A DNA stretch of 6,087 nt from NCBI GenBank assembly GCA_026387965.1, contig JAPLKR010000080.1, positions 1 through 6,087 of the forward strand, in the 5' to 3' direction. The notes under the pieces were generated by a model. It had not been told where the DNA came from and ran no database searches. It was given only the letters and a program-made list of their open reading frames with translations. Below are positions 6,041 to 6,087 of this stretch, in pieces (the first letter of the stretch is position 1; each line of letters starts with the position of its first letter). This stretch comes from Fusobacteriota bacterium (GTDB taxonomy: Bacteria > Fusobacteriota > Fusobacteriia > JAPLKR01). Position numbers and translations under genes: made by a program.

Positions 6041-6053
6041 ATTTGTTACAAAT
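6041..6053. repeat. Small hairpin ATTTG/CAAAT
   Basis: ATTTG (6041-6045) and CAAAT (6049-6053) flank a TTA loop. Five AT-rich pairs are easily produced by chance; it is listed because it falls in line with its neighbours. Confidence 0.35.
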
Positions 6054-6057
6054 AGCA

Positions 6058-6077
6058 GAAATGGGAATACCCATTTC
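6058..6077. repeat. Perfect 8-base hairpin with tetraloop
   Basis: GAAATGGG (6058-6065) and CCCATTTC (6070-6077) pair perfectly around AATA. Overlapping it, TTCG (6075-6078) can pair with CGAA (6084-6087) at the window edge, so two structures compete for the same bases. No T-run follows on either strand. Confidence 0.65.
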
Positions 6078-6087
6078 GTGAAGCGAA

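Larger units (their letters stand above)
5854..6087. other. Gene-free hairpin-rich stretch
   Basis: No credible coding frame was found on either strand. The part near 5890-5927 carries AGTAAC twice, 15 bases apart (5901-5906, 5916-5921), and an AAATGT/ACATTT pair. The part from 5955 to the edge is a chain of inverted repeats: 5955-5997, 6002-6019, 6041-6053 and 6058-6077. It is visibly less AT-biased around 5950-6025 than its surroundings. It could be an intergenic repeat element, a structured RNA or a decayed mobile-element end; the sequence continues beyond the window. Confidence 0.5.

Overview
The window is AT-rich with every supported gene on the minus strand, so transcription runs from high to low coordinates. 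Shine-Dalgarno (SD) sites are strong and GGAGG-like, two genes start with TTG, promoters look like SigA extended -10 boxes, and the proteins are of Bacillota type. This suggests a low-GC Gram-positive bacterium (Bacillota, clostridial or Erysipelotrichia/Turicibacter-like); I cannot place it more finely. A faint Spo0E-like remnant is the only hint that it may be a spore-former.

Layout in transcription order. Bases 6087-5854 hold no gene but a dense run of small inverted repeats. Bases 5853-5617 hold a broken small membrane-protein gene interrupted by one in-frame TAA. An extended -10 promoter then precedes plsY (acyl-phosphate glycerol-3-phosphate acyltransferase; TTG start at 5540). A 67-base gap with a second extended -10 promoter leads into a tight four-gene unit: a DNA polymerase sliding clamp (dnaN family, TTG start), glgB (full-length glycogen branching enzyme), an MreC-like protein whose C-terminal half is replaced by an unrelated module, and the start of a PTS EIIA gene cut by the window edge. 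Gaps within this unit are only 8 to 13 bases, and the TAG stop of each gene lies in or next to the SD of the following gene, so translational coupling is likely.

The genes belong to different processes (phospholipid synthesis, replication clamp, glycogen, cell shape, sugar phosphotransfer), and no shared pathway is evident. The clamp is not beside dnaA or recF within the window, and several of its partner-binding-cleft residues are unusual, so it may be a second clamp. The MreC-like ORF is the strangest gene: its MreC part stops at the VGD segment and joins a module that begins like an exported protein (possible TTG start with its own SD), and a 37-base near-perfect palindrome lies just after the junction. 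No complete new defence or mobile system is visible; the chimeric gene, the divergent clamp and the hairpin-rich end are the parts worth following up.
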